DNA of 64,000 bases from Litoribaculum gwangyangense. GTDB lineage: Bacteria > Bacteroidota > Bacteroidia > Flavobacteriales > Flavobacteriaceae. The stretch spans positions 248,001-312,000 of the forward strand of contig NZ_BAABJW010000004.1 in assembly GCF_039543505.1 (NCBI RefSeq), read 5' to 3'. This document shows, in pieces, positions 60,730 to 64,000 of the stretch; the stretch's first letter is position 1, and each line of letters opens with the position of its first letter. Under the pieces are notes generated by a model that did no database searches, was not told where the DNA came from, and was given only the letters and a program-made list of their open reading frames with translations. The position numbers were made by a program, and so were the translations under genes.

Positions 60730-61233
60730 ATGAAATCCATTAGCCTAGTAATTATCTCTATTTTATTGTTAAATTCTTGTAAGAATAAAAATGATGAAGC
60801 TCAAAAACCAACAGATAATGTAGAAGAAATATCCTATGCTTCCGTTGGAAAAGAAATACTAAAGGATGATGCCATAACATCAAGTGCTATGGCATCACAC
60901 TATAAAACCATGAAAATAGGTGATAGTATCGATACTAAAATGATTGCTAAAGTGACTGATGTTTGTCAAGCAAAAGGTTGCTGGATGACCTTAAATCTAG
61001 AGGATGGAAATGAGGTTATGGTAAAGTTTAAAGATTATGGTTTTTTTGTACCTAAGGATATTGCTGGCAAAGAGGTTATTATAAATGGAAAAGCTTTTGT
61101 AAACGAAGTTCCAGTTGAAGAGTTGCGGCACTATGCCGAAGATGCAGGCAAGTCAAAAGAAGAAATAGCACAAATTACAGAGTCCAAAAAAACCTATTCT
61201 TTTGAAGCTGATGGTGTTTTGATTAAACAATAA
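60730..61233 (+). CDS. DUF4920 lipoprotein
   Basis: The 167-residue protein has a lipoprotein signal, SLVIISILLLNSC, with the lipobox Cys at residue 16. A DUF4920 domain follows: KGCWMTLNLEDGNEVMVKFK and DYGFFVPKDIAGKEVIINGKAF (parts of one OB-like barrel), then EELRHYAEDAG. It should sit at a membrane facing the periplasm. Function is unknown. MnmD starts 1 bp after its stop, so they are in one transcript. Confidence 0.9.
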   Translation: MKSISLVIISILLLNSCKNKNDEAQKPTDNVEEISYASVGKEILKDDAITSSAMASHYKTMKIGDSIDTKMIAKVTDVCQAKGCWMTLNLEDGNEVMVKFKDYGFFVPKDIAGKEVIINGKAFVNEVPVEELRHYAEDAGKSKEEIAQITESKKTYSFEADGVLIKQ

Positions 61234-61234
61234 T

Positions 61235-61918
61235 TTGAAAAGAGAAATTGTTATTACGGCCGACGGCTCAACCACTATACACTTACCTGACTGGAATGAG
61301 CATTATCATTCTAAACATGGCGCCATACGAGAAGCGTATCATGTTTTTATAAATCATGGTTTGTGTCATTTTCTCAATTATGAACTTGGTTCAAGACCTC
61401 ATAAACCCATATCCATTCTCGAAATTGGCTTTGGTACGGGATTAAATGCTTTTATAACGTTACTTGAAGCAGAAAAATTAAAACTCAATATTGATTATAT
61501 TGGTGTAGAAGGCTATCCTGTTTTAAAGGATGAAATAAATTTACTTAACTATCCCAAAGAATTAAATTCTAAAGAAAACGAGGCATATTTCGAAAATTTA
61601 CATGACGTTTCTTGGAATGAAAAACACACAATTACTTCATGGTTTTCATTAACCAAACAACAAAAAATGTTTCATGAGGTGCATGATTTGTGTGTTTTTA
61701 ATATCATTTATTTTGATGCTTTTGGGGCACGAGTTCAACCTGAATTATGGACTGAAAGTATATTTCAAATCATGTATAATGCTTTAAAACCAAATGGAAT
61801 TTTAGTTACTTATGCTGCCAAGGGTAGTGTTCGAAGAGCCATGAAAGCTGTTGGGTTTAGTGTTGAAAAATTACCGGGACCACCAGGAAAGCGAGAAATG
61901 TTAAGGGCTACCAAATAA
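61235..61918 (+). CDS. mnmD: tRNA 5-methylaminomethyl-2-thiouridine methyltransferase MnmD
   Basis: This 227-residue SAM-dependent enzyme matches MnmD, the stand-alone form of the MnmC N-terminal methyltransferase that finishes mnm5s2U34 in some tRNAs. It shows the substrate region MKREIVITADGSTTIHLPDW, ILEIGFGTGLNAFITLLE (SAM site), IIYFDAFGARVQPELWT and LPGPPGKREMLRA. The start is TTG at 61235, one base after the DUF4920 stop. Confidence 0.9.
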   Translation: MKREIVITADGSTTIHLPDWNEHYHSKHGAIREAYHVFINHGLCHFLNYELGSRPHKPISILEIGFGTGLNAFITLLEAEKLKLNIDYIGVEGYPVLKDEINLLNYPKELNSKENEAYFENLHDVSWNEKHTITSWFSLTKQQKMFHEVHDLCVFNIIYFDAFGARVQPELWTESIFQIMYNALKPNGILVTYAAKGSVRRAMKAVGFSVEKLPGPPGKREMLRATK

Positions 61919-62055
61919 TAATTAGTTATAGCTTTTTTGATATTTAATAATTCAGTTTTTCATTATCATTGATTAATTGGTAATCGTTTTGTTAAACCTT
62001 CCATAAATCTCTAAGATAAAGTATAGCCTTTTTGTATTTTTACAGAAAAAAGAAA

Positions 62056-62964
62056 ATGCGTGTTTTAATTACTGGAGCAACAGGATTGATTGGAGGAAAA
62101 ATTGTTAAAATTTGCCACCAAAATGGTATAAAAATAAACTACTTAACCACTAGCAAATCTAAAATTAATGATGATGAAAATTATCAAGGGTTTTTTTGGA
62201 ATCCAAAATCTGGTGAGATAGATAAAGAATGTTTTAAAAATGTGACTGCCATTATTCATTTGGCAGGAGCATCGGTATCTAAGCGTTGGACCTCCTCATA
62301 CAAAAAGGAAATCTTAAATAGCCGTTTGGAAACTACTCAATTGCTGGTAAAAACCTTAAGTGAAATAAATCATTCTGTAACGCAAGTAGTTTCAGCTAGT
62401 GCCATAGGAATTTATCAAGATTCATTGACCAACTATTATGATGAAGATTATAAGGTAAAAGATGAGACGTCTTTTCTTACCCATGTTGTAAAAGAATGGG
62501 AGCAAGCTGTTGATGCCTTTTCTTCATTAAACATTATGGTTTCAAAAGTTAGAATAGGATTGGTATTATCAAAAAATGGTGGAGCCTTAAAAGAAATGGT
62601 TAAACCTATTAAGTTTGGTGTTGGTGCAGCTTTTGGAACTGGTCAACAATGGCAATCATGGATACATATTAATGATTTGGCTAGACAGTTTGTTTATATT
62701 TTAAAGCATGATTTGGAAGGTGTGTTTAATGGAGTAGCTCCAAACCCGGTTAGCAATCAAGAATTAACCAAAGCAATTGCAAATATTTTAAACAAACCGT
62801 TGTTCCTTCCCAATATCCCCAAGTTTTTTATGAAACTGGTTTTAGGAGAAATGCATACCATTTTATTTGAAAGCCAACGGGTAAGTTCTAAAAAAATTGA
62901 GGATAATGGGTTTGAATTTAAATACCATCATCTGCAACCTGCTCTAGAAAATTTATTAAAATAA
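62056..62964 (+). CDS. TIGR01777 family NAD-dependent epimerase/dehydratase (YfcH-like)
   Basis: The 302-residue protein has an extended-SDR fold: Rossmann start VLITGATGLIGGKIV, HLAGASVSKRWTSSYKKEI and the C-terminal DUF1731 region (LPNIPKFFMKLVLGEMHTIL). TIGR01777/YfcH proteins are linked to cell division in some bacteria, and the substrate is unknown. ATG 62056 is chosen over 62032 because the Rossmann motif begins three residues after it. Confidence 0.9.
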   Translation: MRVLITGATGLIGGKIVKICHQNGIKINYLTTSKSKINDDENYQGFFWNPKSGEIDKECFKNVTAIIHLAGASVSKRWTSSYKKEILNSRLETTQLLVKTLSEINHSVTQVVSASAIGIYQDSLTNYYDEDYKVKDETSFLTHVVKEWEQAVDAFSSLNIMVSKVRIGLVLSKNGGALKEMVKPIKFGVGAAFGTGQQWQSWIHINDLARQFVYILKHDLEGVFNGVAPNPVSNQELTKAIANILNKPLFLPNIPKFFMKLVLGEMHTILFESQRVSSKKIEDNGFEFKYHHLQPALENLLK

Positions 62965-63231
62965 CTTTTCAATAACGAAAACCTTAAGAGTTATTTTACA
63001 GTTCCTAACTAAGAGTTTAAAATTTGATTGATTTCCATTAATTAAAACCAAACCAAACCTTGAAAAATTGACACTTAAACTACTTATAATCAGTGAAAAA
63101 ATGTCAGTTTTTTGTTAAAAATTCTTTAAAAGCAAGACATAATATCCTAAAGAAAGATTTGGTATTTTAATTGCATTCATTAGTTTATAAAATTCAAAAA
63201 GAATACATGTTTAACTTAAAATTTTTTAACA

Positions 63232-63708
63232 ATGAGCAATTTAGCAACATTACCGAAAAATGGAAGTTTAGCAAATAAAAATAAAGTCTCAAACTTCCCA
63301 TCATTATCAAGTTGGTTTGACGATTTTTCATTAACCGACTTCCCATCATTATTTGCTACAAATTTTAATACAGGTATTTCACTACCCAAAGTTAATATAA
63401 AAGAGGTGGCCGATGCCTTTATAGTAGAAATGGCAGTACCAGGATTAAAGAAATCTGACTTTAATATCAATTTAGAAAATAATATCTTATCCATTTCTGC
63501 TGAATTGAAGGAAGAAAATGAAAATGTAAACGATAATTACACTCGTAGAGAATTTGGTTACTCATCATTTAAAAGAACCTTCACTTTGCCAGAAACAGTA
63601 AATGATAGTAAAATAAACGCCAAATATACCGATGGTATTTTACATGTGCATCTTCCAAAAAAAGAGGAAGCTAAACAAAAACCACCACGTACCATTAGTA
63701 TTTCATAA
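63232..63708 (+). CDS. Hsp20/alpha-crystallin small heat-shock protein
   Basis: The 158-residue chaperone has an alpha-crystallin domain (about 53-145: NIKEVADAFIVEMAVPGLKK, NILSISAELKEE, GYSSFKRTFTLPETVN) and a short C-terminal tail. The N-terminal arm has a 15-nt in-frame repeat giving FPSL twice, 15 residues apart. It binds unfolding proteins during heat stress. The 267 bp upstream contain AATGTCAGTTT (63100-63110), which recurs in front of htpG. A terminator follows. Confidence 0.94.
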   Translation: MSNLATLPKNGSLANKNKVSNFPSLSSWFDDFSLTDFPSLFATNFNTGISLPKVNIKEVADAFIVEMAVPGLKKSDFNINLENNILSISAELKEENENVNDNYTRREFGYSSFKRTFTLPETVNDSKINAKYTDGILHVHLPKKEEAKQKPPRTISIS

Positions 63709-63737
63709 TTATAAGATTAGGTTCGTTTAGTTACATT

Positions 63738-63772
63738 AAAAAAGCTGCTTTAATAAAGGCAGCTTTTTTTGT
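63738..63772 (+). terminator. Rho-independent terminator after hsp20
   Basis: An 11-bp stem with one bulge (AAAGCTGC arm at 63741 with 63755-63766) and a T8 run lie 30 bp past the hsp20 stop. Confidence 0.8.
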
Positions 63773-63821
63773 AGGTTACCACCAATGCTAATCAAATTAA
63801 TAAAAAAGCTCTTTTTGTTTC

Positions 63822-63835
63822 ATGACAATTGTCAT
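63822..63835. promoter_or_regulatory. 14-bp perfect palindrome, possible operator before TonB gene
   Basis: ATGACAATTGTCAT lies 52 bp before the TonB-like ATG at 63887. A TACTTTTA box (63858-63865) suggests that the palindrome overlaps or abuts the -33 region. Confidence 0.45.
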
Positions 63836-63886
63836 AATTATTTATGGCTTTTTACTATACTTTTAAAGTACTAAATTTTATTTGTC

Positions 63887-64000
63887 ATGAAAACTAAAAA
63901 GAACCCACAATTAGAAATTGGCAGAAATAGCAGTATTTATTTTGCTATTGGACTAAACTTAATGTTGTTGTTATCATGGCGTGCATTGGAATACAAAACT
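63887..64000 (+). CDS. Energy transducer TonB, N-terminal part (cut by window edge)
   Basis: The frame starts MKTKKNPQLEIGRNSSIYFA, then IGLNLMLLLSWRALEYKT, one membrane helix preceded by a charged cytoplasmic tail. This is the usual N-terminus of flavobacterial TonB family proteins, whose C-terminal domain lies beyond the window. It would pass proton-motive energy to TonB-dependent receptors, for example the one at 54114. It starts behind a palindrome (63822-63835). Confidence 0.75.
   Translation, partial: MKTKKNPQLEIGRNSSIYFAIGLNLMLLLSWRALEYKT

Noticed and set aside
1..64000. tRNA, rRNA, tmRNA, CRISPR arrays, prophage or insertion sequences
   Set aside because: Intergenic regions were read for T-loop-like motifs, repeated spacers and transposase frames. 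None was found; gaps are short and filled by promoters and terminators.

Overview
The window looks like a chromosomal segment of a marine-type Flavobacteriaceae species (phylum Bacteroidota). It is strongly AT-rich. Start codons lack Shine-Dalgarno sequences, and several upstream regions carry the Bacteroidota -7 box TAnnTTTG. Many genes belong to families typical of the phylum: DUF3276/PUR proteins, DUF4295 next to rpmB-rpmG, a long NusB, PorV/PorQ-like and OMP_b-brl_3 outer-membrane proteins, a cyclophilin-FKBP fusion, and oversized TonB-dependent receptors with a carboxypeptidase-like N-terminal domain. No rRNA, tRNA, CRISPR array, prophage or insertion sequence was seen. Both ends cut through genes: a glycosyltransferase on the left and a TonB-like energy transducer on the right.

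Layout. 1-5.3 kb is the end of a surface-polysaccharide locus: three glycosyltransferases, a Wzy/O-antigen-ligase-like membrane protein and a WcaJ-type initiating sugar-phosphate transferase, mostly coupled by 4-bp start/stop overlaps. 5.3-12.4 kb holds envelope genes: a DUF4105 membrane protein, a PorV/PorQ-like barrel, PssA, DUF808, and the run kdsD-tatC-AhpD-like-lptB, which joins Kdo precursor synthesis, Tat export and LPS transport. 12.6-22.4 kb is housekeeping: RecQ, the dual-family peptidyl-prolyl isomerase, DinB, GNAT, peroxiredoxin-like and CsaA proteins, a PUR protein, an ABC exporter, then nusB-DUF1573-yajC. 22.4-35.9 kb has mostly minus-strand envelope and stress genes: YdeI-like, DoxX, FadL-like, HtpG, an S9 peptidase, a KAS III enzyme, a large outer-membrane receptor and an SSS symporter.

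36-46.3 kb runs on the plus strand: recR, a phosphoribosyltransferase and a HAD phosphatase, a 2-oxoacid dehydrogenase E2, an exonuclease, an FAH-family protein, an orphan Hpt protein, cinA, the rpmB-rpmG-DUF4295 ribosomal operon with a clear promoter and terminator, ftsY, and small START-like, DUF4442 and AIM24 genes. 46.4-56.3 kb carries OxyR with its two redox cysteines, a possible divergent small RNA beside it, a lipoprotein cyclophilin head-to-head with a Nudix hydrolase, PlsC, a pseudouridine synthase, a sigma-factor/membrane-protein pair, an exported M20 amidohydrolase and a TonB receptor. 56.3-57.2 kb is a cassette-like insert: one secreted SH3b protein inside nested inverted repeats with GNRA-loop hairpins. 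The rest holds crcB, a SRPBCC-GyrI fusion, a MazG-like protein, ilvE, a DUF4920 lipoprotein, mnmD, a TIGR01777 epimerase, an Hsp20 and the start of a TonB gene.

Most of the window is ordinary core genome. The places most worth a second look are the inverted-repeat cassette at 56271-57168, the small-RNA candidate beside oxyR at about 47396-47496, the PRTase-HAD pair fused in transcription to recR, the zinc-less RecQ, and the head-to-head lipoprotein/Nudix start codons only 3 bp apart.
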